A program made the position numbers and the translations under genes. From the NCBI GenBank assembly GCA_003427395.1, contig BFEA01000535.1, positions 449,640 to 491,196 of the forward strand: a DNA stretch of 41,557 bases. The letters are read 5' to 3'. Position 1 is the stretch's first letter. Each line of letters begins with the position of its first letter. Of this stretch, positions 1-10,330 are shown piece after piece. Origin of the DNA: Chara braunii (lineage: Eukaryota > Streptophyta > Charophyceae > Charales > Characeae). The notes beneath the pieces were generated by a model. The model did no database searches and was not told the origin of the DNA. It was given only the letters and a program-made list of their open reading frames with translations.

Positions 1-100
1 AAGGGCCAAAAGGCAGCCGCCGGTAGGGGTAGCAACTGCCCCTACCATAAGGCCATGTGGGGAAGATAGCGCTAGCCGGCACGAGACTCCCACACCACAT

Positions 101-1132
101 GTGCCTATGGCAGAGGTTGCAGGCCGGTGTCTAGATAGTTGTCCAGAGACTGCTTGTGTTAGAGTCTCTCTNNACACCTCCCTCACAGGCGTGGCTGAAG
201 AATTGAAGGAGAGGATGCCCGCCTGGGCCAAGATGAAAAAGGAGAATAAAGGGCAACTTATATTAGTAGATACAAAGATTTTTAGAGGACGAGCAAGCGC
301 CTTAGTGGATAATGGAGCCACTCGTAGTTATATTAGTAGGAAGGCGCTACAGAAGCTGAAGTTGCAGTTAAAGGTCCAAAGATTAGCAGACCACATAGTA
401 AGTATCCTCGCGGACAACCACACCATGCGAGTCGAGGAGTACGTAGAGGGAGTCCAGGCGTATTTCCGCCTGGAACAGGACGGGAAGGTGGAGAAGGTTC
501 TCCATTCCCTGACTCTCCTCGTAGAGGATAGCCTCCCATTCGATATAGTCCTAGGTATGGACTGGGGAGAGGCAGCAAGGGCCACACTCCATTTGAGAGA
601 GCATGAGTGTAGGCTCCCTAGCCCATCAGGCGGCGTCAAGACTGCCCGTCTGTTCCATGTGTCAAGAGTAGACAACTCCCTGGCGCATTGCTGCCTTAGT
701 GTTCCTGCGTTCGCAAGGCTCGTGAAGAAGGAGCAACTAGAGGAACAGGTTTTTGTAGCCTATGTTAGGCCAGTAACTGAGCCTAAGGAAGAAAAGCCTA
801 TAAACCCTGCTATTGCCAAGCTGCTGGAGGAGTTTAAAGATCTAGCTGAGCCGCCGATAGGAGTAGTACCGTGGCCTATCCAGCACCGCATTGAAATTGA
901 GCCTGGCAGTAGAACCCCCAAAGGAGCTGTGTATAGGATGTCTCCGCGGGAGTTAGAGGAGTTGCGCAAGCAATTAGACGAGCTCCTCGATAAGGGTTGG
1001 ATTAGGCCCAGTTCGTCTCCATTTGGAGCACCTGTTCTGTTCGTTCCCAAGAAAGAGGGAGAGATTAGGATGTGTATAGACTATAGGGGTCTGAATGCTA
1101 TCACAGTTAAGAACGCTGAACCACTGCCCTGA
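101..1132 (+). pseudogene. Element A: aspartic protease and start of reverse transcriptase
   Basis: The reading frame is open from the window edge; the first Met is at 101 but the true polyprotein starts upstream. The retropepsin-like domain has its active-site triplet D-N-G at 308-316 (residues 70-72 from the Met), followed by A-T-R; element C has the usual D-S-G here. A linker then leads into the RT N-terminus, with the conserved block ending in the MCIDYRGLN signature near residues 325-333. Translation stops at TGA 1130-1132 where element C has Arg (AGA) and B has Arg (AGG). Two undetermined bases lie at 172-173. The protease would cleave the Gag-Pol polyprotein in the particle. The Ser-to-Asn change in the triplet may impair it. 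Confidence 0.88.
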
Positions 1133-1153
1133 ATAGACGATCTTTTAGATCGG

Positions 1154-1881
1154 GTGCAGGGGTGCAGACATTTTACAAAGATAGATTTGAAGTCCGGATA
1201 TCATCAAATAGAGGTTCATCCTGATGATCAGTATAAGACAGCTTTCCGGACTAGATACGGGCACTACGAGTTCATTGTGATGCCCTTTGGACTAACCAAC
1301 GCGCCAGCGACTTTTCAGCGATGCATGAATGACCTGTTTAGGCCTTGGTTAGATAGGTTTGTTGTAGTGTACTTGGATGATATCCTAGTGTTTAGTAAGA
1401 CCCTCGAAGAGCATCAGGGTCATCTCAGGCAGGTCTTGGAAAAACTGAGAGAAACTAACTTCAAGATCAACGCAAAGAAGTGCGAATGGGCGAAGACCCA
1501 AGTGTTATATTTAGGCCACGTCTTAGACGGAGACAGCATCAAGCCAGAGGATAGCAAAATCGCATCGATCAGAGATTGGCCTACACCGCATACGTTGACA
1601 GAGTTGTGGTCGTTCCTAGGCCTAGCGAACTACTATAGGAAGTTCGTAAGGAACTTCTCCACTATCGCGGCGCCCCTTCGCAGATTGCCGAGGAAAGAGA
1701 CTATCTGGAAGTGGGACAAGGACTGTACGTCTGCTATGAAGAAGTTGAAGCAGGCCCTGATAGAATATCCAGTCCTTAAAGTAGCCGATCCGTCCTTACC
1801 CTTTGTCGTCACTACAGACGCTAGCCAGTACGGCATAGGTGTTGTTTTGCAGCAAGACGATGGCAACGGTTATAGGCCCGT
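1154..1881 (+). pseudogene. Element A: reverse transcriptase and start of RNase H
   Basis: This continues the frame of the upstream piece after the TGA. It holds RT motifs in order: the KIDLKSGYHQI block, MPFGLTNAP, and the catalytic YLDD at 1370-1381, followed by the thumb and connection region (FLGLANYYRKF). RNase H begins with TTDASQYG, which carries the first catalytic Asp. The frame runs on to a stop at 1955-1957, but those last codons belong to an inserted solo LTR; homology to element C ends exactly at the target duplication CCCGT. RT would copy element RNA into cDNA in cytoplasmic particles. Confidence 0.93.
1877..1881. repeat. Left target-site duplication CCCGT
   Basis: The 5-bp sequence CCCGT precedes the solo LTR and recurs at 2192-2196. 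Element C has it only once at the equivalent place (33452-33456), which serves as the empty site. Confidence 0.9.
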
Positions 1882-2191
1882 TGTAGCGGACCTCGGGTTG
1901 GCTTGTGAGACCAGCCCCTTGGCCTGTTCTCACAGGCCTGTGTTATATTCGGGGTAGGCCAGTCCAGGCCGGTACCTCTGTCGGTACCAGCCAGTCCAGT
2001 CCAGTCCCGTCAGTCCGCTGGGGTATACCCCAGCCATTGTCTGTTTTCAGTCTCATTCCCCACTTGCACATTTTGGAGTACGTGCGTTGGAGTCTTGCGT
2101 GTGGAGCTGCGTTGTGCCATCTTGCTCCCCCTTCTTCCTCCATCTCCATCTCTGTCACTAGCGGAGCACCACACCTGGTGGGTCTGCTACA
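1882..2191. mobile_element. Solo LTR (310 bp) inserted in element A RNase H
   Basis: The insert begins TGTAGCGGACC and ends GGTCTGCTACA, so its ends are inverted repeats matching at 10 of 11 positions and carry the TG...CA termini of LTRs. It is flanked by perfect 5-bp duplications. Inside is a TATATTC stretch near 1952 and a run of CAGTC-type pentamers. There is no coding sequence, so it is best read as a solo LTR left by recombination between the two LTRs of a full element. A non-autonomous element with LTR-like ends is possible. Insert plus duplication is 315 bp, a multiple of three, so the host frame is kept downstream, but the insert brings an in-frame TAG. Confidence 0.87.
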
Positions 2192-2196
2192 CCCGT
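2192..2196. repeat. Right target-site duplication CCCGT
   Basis: This is the partner of 1877-1881. Reading resumes here in the original frame with the RNase H residues VEFMS-like as in element C. Confidence 0.9.
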
Positions 2197-4012
2197 AGAG
2201 TTCATGTCTCCTAGGATGCCTTTAGAGAAGGTTGCGACATCTACCTATGAGAGGGAACTCTATGCTCTCAGGCAAGCGATAGAACATTGGAAACACTACT
2301 TGCTTGGGAGGCACTTCAAAGTCTATTCTGACCATGAGACATTAAGATGGTTAAAGACGCAGGCCAAGATGACACCTAAGCTTACTAGGTGGGCCGCAAA
2401 AATAGACCAGTATGATTTTGAGCTCAAGCCAGTCAAGGGTAAATACAATGTAGTTGCGGACGCTCTGAGTAGGAGAGCTGACTACTTTGGAGCGATAGTT
2501 CACTATCTGGATATAGGGAGAGACCTGCAGGAAAAAGTTAGGGCAGCCTATGCGCAGGACCCTATTTATAGTGACCTCCTCAAGCGAGTATTGGAGGCCC
2601 CAGAGACTGAGCCAGATTACCGCACTATGAGTGGGCTGTTATTCGAGAAGACTAACGTAGTTGACCACTTGTGCGTTCCCAATAGTGAAGAGATCCGTAG
2701 TTTGATCCTGGGAGAGTGTCACGACACAGAGGGTCATTTTGGTTGGCAAAAGACTCTAGCCAACCTGATGCACGCGTACACCTGGTCAGGGATGAAGAAT
2801 GACTGCATAGAGTATGTTCGCAGTTGCAAAGTTTGCCAGCGGAATAAGACCACTACGCGTGCTCCGCTAGGTCTTCTCAGACCCTTGCCTACTCCTGATC
2901 AGCCCGGGCATTCAGTATCCATCGACTTTATGGACGCAGGCGTCAAGAGTAGGCATGGCAAAAGCCAAGTCATGGTGATAGTCGATAGGTTTAGCAAGTA
3001 TGCTGTTTTTGTACCTTTGCCTTCAGAGGTACGAACGGAATTAGTGATCCGTAAGTTCTTTGATCACTGGGTCAGTGAGCACAGGGTCCCCTTGTCCATA
3101 GTTAGTGATAGAGACACCCGGTTCACAAGTCAGAACCGGCAGGAGTTGATGAGAGTCTATGGCTCTAAGTTGTTGATGTCCTCTGGCCGTCATCCAGAGA
3201 CCAATTGTCAGACTGAACAGATGAATAAGATCCTGCAGCAAGTTCTAAGAATGTATATTAGACCTGATCAAGTTGACTGGGATGAGATGCTCCCCAAGGT
3301 AGCCAGNGCTTACAACAATAGTGTGCATCTGTCTACGTGCCGCACTCCCAACGAGCTGCATAAGTCCTTTAGGCCGCGCAGACCGTTTGAAGGACTCAAC
3401 CGGGATCAGATTCATAGGCTACCGCCCGGTACTAGGGAGTTTGCGATCCAGCACGAGAAAGAACTAGCTACTGTTGTAGAGAACCTCAGGAAGGCCCAGC
3501 ATAGGATGATAGAGCAAGCTAACAAACATCGTCGCCCGTCACAGTTTCAAGTAGGCGACTTAGTCTGGGTCAAGTCTAAAGAGTTTGCTCCTAAGGAGAA
3601 CATTTCACAAAAGTTACTACCCGTGTATAGAGGACCGTGGCCAGTCCTAGAAGTCAAGGGCGGAGAAGATGGTCCGTCCTACTCAATAGAGATTCCACTG
3701 CACCTCCACACCTACCCAGTTTTTCATGCGTCGAAGTTGTTGCCGTGCACAATAAGTGATCAGTTCCCATCTAGGCGCTCCATGATCCCTCTAGACATCG
3801 ATGGAAGGTATGACATTGACGGCATTGTAGGTGAAGATGTGTTCAGAACAGGAGGTCGAGGTTGTCCTCGGAAACAATATAAGGTCAGATTTGCATATCA
3901 GGAGCCAGAAGACGACCGGTGGTTCACCAGAAGTGAACTTCTAGAAACAGCCCCGGACATAGTTAAGGCCTACGAAAGAGATAGGAAAGGTAAAGGTCCT
4001 GCCTTGGACTGA
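2197..4012 (+). pseudogene. Element A: RNase H, integrase and chromodomain-like tail
   Basis: This is open from the insertion to a TGA at 4010-4012. RNase H continues with YERELYA, YSDHETLRW and VADALSR, giving the remaining acidic residues. The integrase H2C2 zinc-binding module follows (ECHD, GHFG, then CKVCQ). In the DDE core the first Asp is in SIDFMD, the second in VSDRD, and the Glu in QTEQMN. The usual Gly before QTE is Cys here. After the core come the GDLVWV-type SH3-like segment, the YPVFHASKLLP block and a C-terminal chromodomain-like fold (YKVRF, then DRWFTRSEL). One undetermined base lies at 3307. Integrase would join cDNA to the chromosome, and the tail may read histone marks. 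Confidence 0.93.
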
Positions 4013-4018
4013 AATTTT

Positions 4019-4050
4019 CTCGGAGGACCTCGAATTTAGGCCGGCGGGAG
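4019..4050 (+). other. Palindromic motif plus polypurine tract of element A
   Basis: Just after the stop codon is CTCGGAGGACCTCG (4019-4032), then a G-rich stretch GGCCGGCGGGAG ending at 4050, directly before the LTR. This is where the plus-strand primer for reverse transcription should lie. The palindromic motif recurs in element B at 21994-22007 with one difference. Confidence 0.65.
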
Positions 4051-4965
4051 TGAAACGGTGTTCACCAGTTCGCAGTAGCTGATGCAGATCCCAGGGCTCG
4101 ATCCCTAGTTCCCCACCTTACCTGTGTACAGTACCTGTGTCAACCCGTAGAGTTGAACCTGCGACCTGTAGGACCGCCAGTGGTAGGTAGGATATCGTAG
4201 GTTACAGGGGATAGGGGATTCGGTAGGTTACAGGGGATAGGGGATTCGAACTGTAGACCTGTCGGGTAGGAGTCTAGACAGTCTAGAGGTCTTAGCTGTA
4301 GACTTTCCGAAGGGTCAAAGTCGTAGCTGGTACTTACCTGAAAGGGCAGAGTCGTAGCTGCTACAGTACTGAAAGGCCAAGTAGAGGTTTCTAGAAGTGG
4401 CCTTTCGGAAGTCAGCCCACTGTAGGTCCAGGTAAGTGGGCAAGTGGTGGAAGTCCACCACGCAGAGTCAGCAGTCCCAGTCCAGTCAGTCCGGTCCAGT
4501 CAAGCAAGTACCGTCTGGGACTGTGTACACCGTGGGCCAGGGAAACAGGGCAGACCAACGGGTCACAGAAGTATAAATCAGGAGGCTGCGCACAGCCATT
4601 GATTCATTCCGGCGGAAGCCATGCGGAAGCGCTGCCTCAGCGTCTTGTGCGAGGAGGTCTGCAGTGTGCCCGAAGTCGAAGTGGGCCAGGAGCGTAGCAT
4701 AGCGATAGGGTAGAGGCAGCCATAGCTGCCATAGCTGTAGTAGAGTGTGTGTGTGTGGTGTGAGTGTGCAGAGGGATGCGTGTGGGATATCCAGGGTGGT
4801 CCGGTGTGTGAACAGTGGGTTGTTGGGCGCTGAGTCGCCATAGCCAGTGGAAGTGAACTCGTACCTGGAAGCCATATCTCTGAGTACTGTGTGGGCGCAT
4901 GTCGCCAGTTTGCTGTGCTGCTGTTCACGTGCCTGAAAAGTGTGAATAAGACGAGTCTGATTGCA
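4051..4965 (+). repeat. 3' LTR of element A (915 bp)
   Basis: It starts with TGAAACGG right after the purine tract and ends CTGATTGCA at 4965. The right end matches the LTR of element C, which ends at the same bases one nucleotide before its primer-binding site. The left end is confirmed by the inverted fragment at 33985, whose homology starts at the same TGAAACGG. U3 holds a tRNA T-arm-like GGCTCGATCCC near 4094, a direct repeat around 4195-4245 and CAGTC-type pentamers. A TATA box lies at 4572-4578. The downstream transcribed part has a TG-rich run (4745-4760) and a 6-bp hairpin GGCAGC-CATA-GCTGCC at 4715-4730. Confidence 0.88.
4572..4578 (+). promoter_or_regulatory. TATA box of element A LTR
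   Basis: The sequence TATAAAT within GAAGTATAAATCA is conserved in the element C LTR at 26998-27004, at matching distance to the LTR end. It likely positions Pol II transcription of the element. Confidence 0.7.
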
Positions 4966-5392
4966 TAGGACAAGAGAGTCTTCCTTCATCCCGATCCATG
5001 TGTTGGACCTAAGGAGGTTAGATGCCCCCCTAAATAGAAGGGGCTTTATGCTGTTTTAAAAAACAAAGAGGAAAATGGACATCATCTTGTCGCTAAGATA
5101 GTTCAGACGACAACTTTGCGAACAAGCTTTTGCTCTACAAGCAACAACTTTGATTCCGTAGTCCATTGTATCATTTGTCGCACATTGCACAAGAACACCG
5201 TTTAACTGAGTGAGGCATGTTCTGCAAGGCTGGATTCAGTCAAGACATTTATCCCTGCATTCAATGAGAGAACATGGCCCACATTTTGCACCCTTGAGGA
5301 AATTCGGAATTCCTGTCATCCACAACTTTGTGTCCATTGACCTCGGAAAATGCATGGTGACACCCTTGTCGCCTCCTTCTCCTCCTCCTCCT

Positions 5393-5395
<3 letters not shown>
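4966..5395. other. No gene seen downstream of element A
   Basis: Flanking DNA without recognisable coding content. A short inverted repeat of CCCC and GGGG surrounds an AAATAGAA loop near 5024-5043. Short open frames here have no family signature. Confidence 0.5.
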
Positions 5396-5425
<30 letters not shown>

Positions 5426-5446
5426 CTTCTTCTTCTTCTTCTTCTT
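5396..5446 (+). repeat. (TTC)n microsatellite
   Basis: An uninterrupted TTC/CTT trinucleotide run of about 50 bp, preceded by imperfect CTC repeats. The Leu-rich or Ser-rich open frames over it are products of the repeat. Confidence 0.95.
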
Positions 5447-7314
5447 GTCTCAAAAATCGGGGATGGGTTGACGATTTGGTATCAGTTGCTTCCCCAGAGG
5501 GCCAGAACCTAATTCTTAAACTCTTTTATTTCCCCATACCAAAAGAATCAGATGAACAAGATGACGATTGACAGTGATGCTCGGTCATATGCTACCTTTA
5601 TAGGAAAAATGGTGACACGTTCTGCATTTGCGAGGCTGTACCAGACACAGAGATTTCCACGGTTCTGTCACATGAAGAAGCAACAAAACAAAAAAATGAT
5701 GAAGGAACCACAGTGAGTTGTAGATGGTGTGTGTGAAAACCCAGGAGACGATCGATGTTGATTTGTCTTCACAACGACGATCTCTCTCTACCCTGGTTTA
5801 TATCAATGCAGTGAACAAGCATCATGAGAAATCGGCTCAAATAGCTGCAACTAACCATAATTTTTCATTGCACTGGTGCACAAGCACAGCATCACAGCTA
5901 CAGTTTTGTCCACAGGAATGCCCCCATCTGCCAGCAGACATTGCATGTTTGCTGCTCAATATCATTACAAGGAAGGAGGACATAAAAGAACTTTCCTAAT
6001 GCCATTGCAAGGAAGATGAGCGAGAGCGATAGACAGAAAACCAAATTGGAATGTCATGCTGTAGGCCAGATTGTCGAGTACCAAGCAGAAAGCACAATGC
6101 ACCAAGATACCATCCAAATAAGAGCAATGCAATGAACTCAAATGTCAATGTTGAAACTCTGTCGCCTCACCAACATAGTATCCAATGTCGCTCTTCTTTT
6201 TTGGCGCTTTGCACCCAGCCTATCCTACTCGGCCTAGACTACCCACAGTACGTATTGCAACAGGGATCACTTCATGTCGAAGACCAATGTACGTGATGAC
6301 GTCGCCAATGCAGACTGCCAGCATACACCAGGTAGGTGCCTTTTCTCCCCTCATCACCTCCTGACTCCCCACATCGTACGCCTTCCCTTCCCGAAGACCA
6401 CCATCGCCCACAGGGCCCCACACCAGCCTCCGCACTCGCAGCCTGGCTATGGGCGCTGTGAAGCCCGCTGCCACAGCAGCGCCCTCCTCACCTTGTGCAC
6501 CTGCGTGCGCTTGCTGACCAGTGCATGCGCAGCATGCTCTCGCGAGACAAAACAGCAGCATGGCCACAATGCCTGCACAGGCCAGAATGCCCTCCGCTGG
6601 GCGAGGCACCTTCCTACCAGCCCAGCCACTTGCTGAGTGGGCCTGGCATGTGTCTGCCCAGTAGCTTCACGTTGGGCCGAAGTGTCTGCGCCCAGGCCTA
6701 TGCAGACAGTTACCTGGGCCAGCAGCATTGAGGCCCAAGTGTGCGACGTTGCCGCTGTCACACACTGCCTCCTCATTCGCCTACGGAGGCCCAGCCACGT
6801 CGCTCTCTGCATTCTCATTGGCCGACAGCCTCTGGCCACCTCGCTGCTGGAGTTAGCCAGAGGCTCTGCATGTCGTGCTCACACAGGTGCTATTCTGTAA
6901 CCAACTGGCATGTTGAAATGGTCCGGTGCCCACATGCAGAACCAAGAAATAGACATTGTTGCATCAAATCCAACAATTGGAACAGCAGGAACAATCAGAC
7001 CGCCAGACACATTCTGCAAATGACTAGACATCAACACACTCCAACACACGAACTTTACAACAACAATTGCAAACCTTTGCCACACAGTGGTGACAAGGGA
7101 TGCGGATCCAGAGCAAATTGACCAAAAACCTGACACAGGGTGCAATGGACATGGGATTCTTCGGCATGGCCAGTGCCCCAACAAAAAGAACAGCACTAGA
7201 AGTACTTTATGACCCACAGGATGGGCAGGAAGTGGTGGAAACGTCCACCGCGCACTGCCTACAGCTAGCCAGGACCTTCTTTATTGACCTCTTGACATTC
7301 CATTGAAGGGATCC
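5447..7314. other. Unassigned DNA, no gene supported
   Basis: About 1.9 kb with many overlapping short frames on both strands, especially in the GC-richer part 6300-6900. None shows a domain, a conserved motif or clear codon structure. This may be old host or repeat DNA. Confidence 0.45.
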
Positions 7315-7505
7315 GCGTGGAAGGGGAGGAGGTGACAGAAATGATCAGACAGTTCATCAATCAAGAACTCCTCACCTGGTGGCAGAAAGTCAAAAGCCAA
7401 CTGGACTTGTACCACCTAAAAAAAGACATTAAACAAGCAATAAATCAATTCTCAGGGGACTGGTTGGGTAGCAACCAAGGGGGTTGGATTGCACATATCC
7501 GCTGA
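7315..7505 (+). pseudogene. LINE ORF2 C-terminal tail fragment
   Basis: About 62 codons starting in the stretch read as RVEGEEV and ending GGWIAHIR before a TGA. Nearly the whole length aligns with the C-terminus of the LINE fragment on the minus strand at 28840-29080: shared are VEGEEV, a Trp-Gln-x-Val-Lys block, LDL, KDIK and GGWI. The two differ strongly at the nucleotide level, so they are old, separate copies. No RT core is attached here. The function of this extreme C-terminal segment is unknown. Confidence 0.6.
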
Positions 7506-8023
7506 GAGGGGGGACAAACGCAGGGGCAGGAACGGAATGATTTTAAAAGGGACTACTGCATCTGCTTTAGAATGGACCAAGGTAGACCCGGGGGACCCAC
7601 TGAACCCACCCACAGACTTCCCGGACCTCTTCCCACCTCATCAGCTGACAATGGTGGACATGCATTGGTACGGAACAGCATAAGCCGACGTCGACGGGGA
7701 GCGAGGTGGCAAAGTATTTTGGGAGAGCGAGAGCTAGTTTCTCTGAAGTAGGTATCTGGCGCCCGGTGCTGGGCGAAGAGGCTTTCCCTGCTCCCAACAA
7801 CATGCACAGTCAGAGCAATCTCTGCTAGCAGGTGTCTTTCTCAGTCTTTCTCAGTTTAAGCCAGCTGCTATGGAATGGAGCAGAAGGAATGATTGTGGGG
7901 GTTGGGATAGAAATGACTCTCTCACTAGCAACCTGAGCAGTCAATCCTCTGGAGGACAGAGTAATCAATGCTGGCAGGTGTCTTACTCAGTGGTACCTCC
8001 TGATACTTTCCTGCTTTGCTGTG
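7506..8023. other. Unassigned DNA with a spaced direct repeat
   Basis: No gene seen. A 31-bp imperfect direct repeat (CAATCTCTGCTAGCAGGTGT and CAATCAATGCTGGCAGGTGT type) occurs at about 7820-7850 and 7961-7991. Confidence 0.45.
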
Positions 8024-8164
8024 TGTAAGGGATGCTGGACCCGTTTTCCAGCAGGTGACGCTCCCCACCAATAGATGGAGCTTTTCCCCGGGCGCTAGTG
8101 GTGCCTGCTTTTAGCAGCAGCACTAACACTGCAGGGGGTGTTGTTTAAAAAAAAAAAAAAAAAA
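8024..8164 (+). repeat. SINE-like retroposon copy 1 with poly-A tail
   Basis: The block from TGTAAG and GCTGGACCCG to GAGC (about 8024-8088) is repeated in reverse at 9205-9262. Both copies end with TGTTT followed by a long A run (here 8147-8164). The 3' poly-A suggests insertion by a LINE-type reverse transcriptase. Copy 1 has about 55 extra bases before the tail. Confidence 0.6.
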
Positions 8165-8467
8165 GACCTCTTGACCTCCAGATGCTTGCAACGCAGTGGA
8201 GACGAGGCAGGAGGAGATCACACAATTCTTACAGCCATTGAACAAGGGACTCACGGAGCAGCAAAAAACATAGCGATGTGTTGAGTTTATAGAATCCGAG
8301 TCCCTGGTTGTTTTTTTCTGAAACACTGGAGAGATGGTACACATGGTCTAGTCCCTGATATGGGCTGTGAGGCAGGACAGCTGCTAGAAGTGATGAGCCC
8401 TCCACATCCTCAGAAATCAGGACCAGGTCTATGTGTGACCTTGACTGTCGCTCGGTATCTGTGTTCC
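8165..8467. other. Unassigned spacer
   Basis: About 300 bp with no gene or named repeat that I can support. Confidence 0.4.
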
Positions 8468-8787
8468 TCACATGTGGTTAACCAGGGGTGTTTTTTTGGT
8501 AAATTTTGCACCGAAACTGTCACATTGTGCTGATTGTTTGCTTTTTTTCTTGTTTTTCTTTTTGTGTTACATATATGTGCTTTAGGGTATGTCATGTGTC
8601 CAGTTTTGACATGTTTGGATCAATAATGAAGAAGTTGGCATTTCATTGAATTCGTTGGATGTTTCATTTTAACTTGGACAGTGGCCCATATCGTTTGTTT
8701 TTTAAATTTTCGATGAATTTCGCACCGAAATTGCCGGCGAAAACGGAGAAGATTTGGCTCCACGTTAAGCATCTCTCCCTAAGACAG
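8468..8787. repeat. AT-rich dispersed repeat R1, copy 1
   Basis: It runs from CACATGTGGTTAACCAGGGG to CTCTCCCTAAGACAG and matches 22230-22647 along its length, including a GTTTTGACATGTTTGGATCA block. It lacks about 100 bp present in copy 2 just after GGACAGTG. Ends carry GGTTAACC and GTTAA-GC in inverted orientation, so a non-autonomous DNA transposon is possible. It is clearly richer in A and T than its surroundings. No coding sequence. Confidence 0.7.
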
Positions 8788-9159
8788 GTGTAGTGAGTAT
8801 CGGCTTCGTTCTTCAGAATGTGTCATATACCCGTAGCGATAAGCAGATGTCTTGGATGAGCCTTTCATCCTCTTCTACGTAGGCGGGCGGAGGGTGGGGC
8901 ATCTTCCATCGGTCCATTCACCTGTCAGGGGTCTCGTTGAAGTCCCAGCCACCACCACCGATACCCTTGTGGGGATCTGGGCTTCAGTTTCTTCGAAAAA
9001 CAATCGTGCAGACCGCTTCCAACTCCAACCTGGCCAGGACTGAGACCTGTCTTCCTCCAGCCCTGTCCACCACCCAGTGGATTGGGTCTATCCGGGATTC
9101 CGGGGGGATCCATGTGGCCACCGCCGCACTGCCCGGTTTCAGGGATGGCACACAGAAAT

Positions 9160-9162
<3 letters not shown>
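8788..9162. other. Unassigned spacer
   Basis: No gene or motif supported. The short frames on both strands overlap and lack signatures. Confidence 0.4.
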
Positions 9163-9197
<35 letters not shown>

Positions 9198-9262
9198 AGA
9201 AACATGGCTCCATCTATTGGTGGGGAGCAACACCTGCTGGAAAACGGGTCCAGCTTACAAGG
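9163..9262 (-). repeat. SINE-like retroposon copy 2 with poly-A tail
   Basis: Reverse orientation of 8024-8164. The 31-base T run at 9163-9193 is the poly-A tail on the minus strand, followed inward by the shared segment down to GCTGGACCCG. It forms an inverted pair with copy 1 about 1 kb away. Confidence 0.6.
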
Positions 9263-9400
9263 TATAAGAGCATAATAAGGTATTTGCATACTTGCGGCGC
9301 ATCCCTTGCGCACGTGCGGCGCACTGCGCGTTGCGCACCTGGCGCCCGCACCCTGTGCGCCGCATGGGCAAAATTCGGGGTCAGCCAAAAAAAAAAAAAA
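9263..9400 (-). repeat. GC-rich GTGCGC/GCGCAC repeat, copy 1
   Basis: A block of alternating GCGCAC-type palindromic motifs (9291-9365) bounded by A runs. The 15-mer CATACTTGCGGCGCA at 9287-9301 occurs exactly, in reverse, at 25456-25470, where a similar GC-rich block also ends in an A run. Confidence 0.5.
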
Positions 9401-10063
9401 GTTGGGGAGGGCGTGAACGGAAGTTCCCACGCCCAGCCAAAATTAGGACATTGCCCGCGCAAATTTTTTTCAGGGCCGCGCCGCCCCAAAACCTGTGTGT
9501 CTTCATGTTCGCTGTACACAACTCCATACTATCTTCAGTGTATCTGAGCCCTTTCAGAGGTCCAATACAGTCATGATGAGGAGGCATCTGTGGAACCCTT
9601 GCTTTTGTCTCATTCCACGTATAGAAAACGACAGAACTGACAGTTGTTGTTGTTGTTGTTGTTGTTGTTGGGGTCGGTCTCTCGGTCTCTCGGTCGGTCG
9701 GGTTGAGTGCCGTTGAAACTGATCGTTGTTTCCCTGAGGAAATTCGCTGCGACTGATGCAGTGAGTGCCCTTCTATCACGCCTCGTTATCGTGGGACCTT
9801 GGCAATGGTCCCATCATCCACGTACCAGGTGCTCTCTCTCTCTCTCTTTGGTCGCGTGGGCCTCTCTGGCATGTGACCCTCTCGGTGGCGGCATGGTCTG
9901 CAGTTGTGTTATGGTACTCGGTAGTTCAGCAATTGGGGGGCCCATATCGAGGAAAGGATTTTCTGTCTTTGACGTGAAGAGAACATTGTGAAGGAATTTA
10001 AGTTTTGTTCGTGGAAAAAAAAAAAAAAAAAAAAAGAGAATGTCCCTGACAAGTTGAAAACCA
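9401..10063. other. Unassigned DNA with microsatellites
   Basis: It holds (GTT)n at 9643-9670, short GGTCTCTC runs after it, a CT run near 9831-9846 and an A run at about 10014-10035. No gene seen. Confidence 0.55.
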
Positions 10064-10130
10064 ACAACGTGGCGATGTATCTTTCCATGTTCTAGAGAAA
10101 GATTCATTCTAATTTTGCACAAATCGGAGA
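10064..10130 (+). repeat. Foldback repeat F, degraded unit 1
   Basis: The core (GATGTATCTTTCCATGTTCT then ATTTTGCACA) matches the two complete units that follow, but the terminal arms are decayed. Confidence 0.55.
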
Positions 10131-10166
10131 GTAGTCGAACCTGCCACCAGAATCCGTTGGGCCTCT

Positions 10167-10288
10167 GGGCCTCGCTGCGCTACTCTCGAGATGCACAACA
10201 GACAAAAATCACGGCGGTGTATTTTTCCAAATTCTAGCGGAAGATTCACTCTTGTTTTGCACATTTCGAGAGTAGTGCAGCGAGGCCC
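10167..10288 (+). mobile_element. Foldback/MITE-like unit F2 (122 bp)
   Basis: The left arm (10167-10196) begins GGGCCTCGCTGCGCTACTC and the right arm (10259-10288) is its reverse complement at about 26 of 30 positions. Between them is the core shared with units 1 and 3. The size and long inverted ends fit a MITE or foldback element. I saw no convincing target duplication. Confidence 0.7.
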
Positions 10289-10330
10289 TCTGTCACATGA
10301 GGGCTGCAAGTCCAGCTGTAGTCCATGTAA

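Larger units (their letters stand above)
1..4965 (+). mobile_element. Ty3/gypsy LTR retrotransposon A (5' end outside window)
   Basis: The order protease, RT, RNase H, zinc-binding integrase, chromodomain-like tail, purine tract and LTR is that of a Ty3/gypsy element. It is closely related to element C (29647-33644): the first 100 bases already match the C sequence just upstream of its protease (from about 31577). Gag and the 5' LTR lie left of the window. The copy is dead: an in-frame TGA sits at 1130-1132 and a solo LTR of another family interrupts RNase H. The coding frame is otherwise the same (frame 2) from 101 to 4012, so it decayed recently compared with B and D. Confidence 0.93.

Noticed and set aside
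4086-4110. A tRNA gene
   Set aside because: Only a T-arm-like motif is present; no cloverleaf, anticodon arm or A box could be found around it.
4486-4989. Minus-strand open frames of 87-167 codons within the LTR of A, with a counterpart in C
   Set aside because: The region is LTR by position and homology, with TATA box and defined ends. The frames are not kept identically between the two LTRs.
5210-5512. 100-codon frame with a Leu run
   Set aside because: The Leu run is the (TTC)n microsatellite read in one frame; the rest has no signature.
6220-6839. Overlapping Cys/Ala/His-rich frames on both strands
   Set aside because: GC-rich DNA gives several equal candidates in different frames; no domain or codon preference singles one out.
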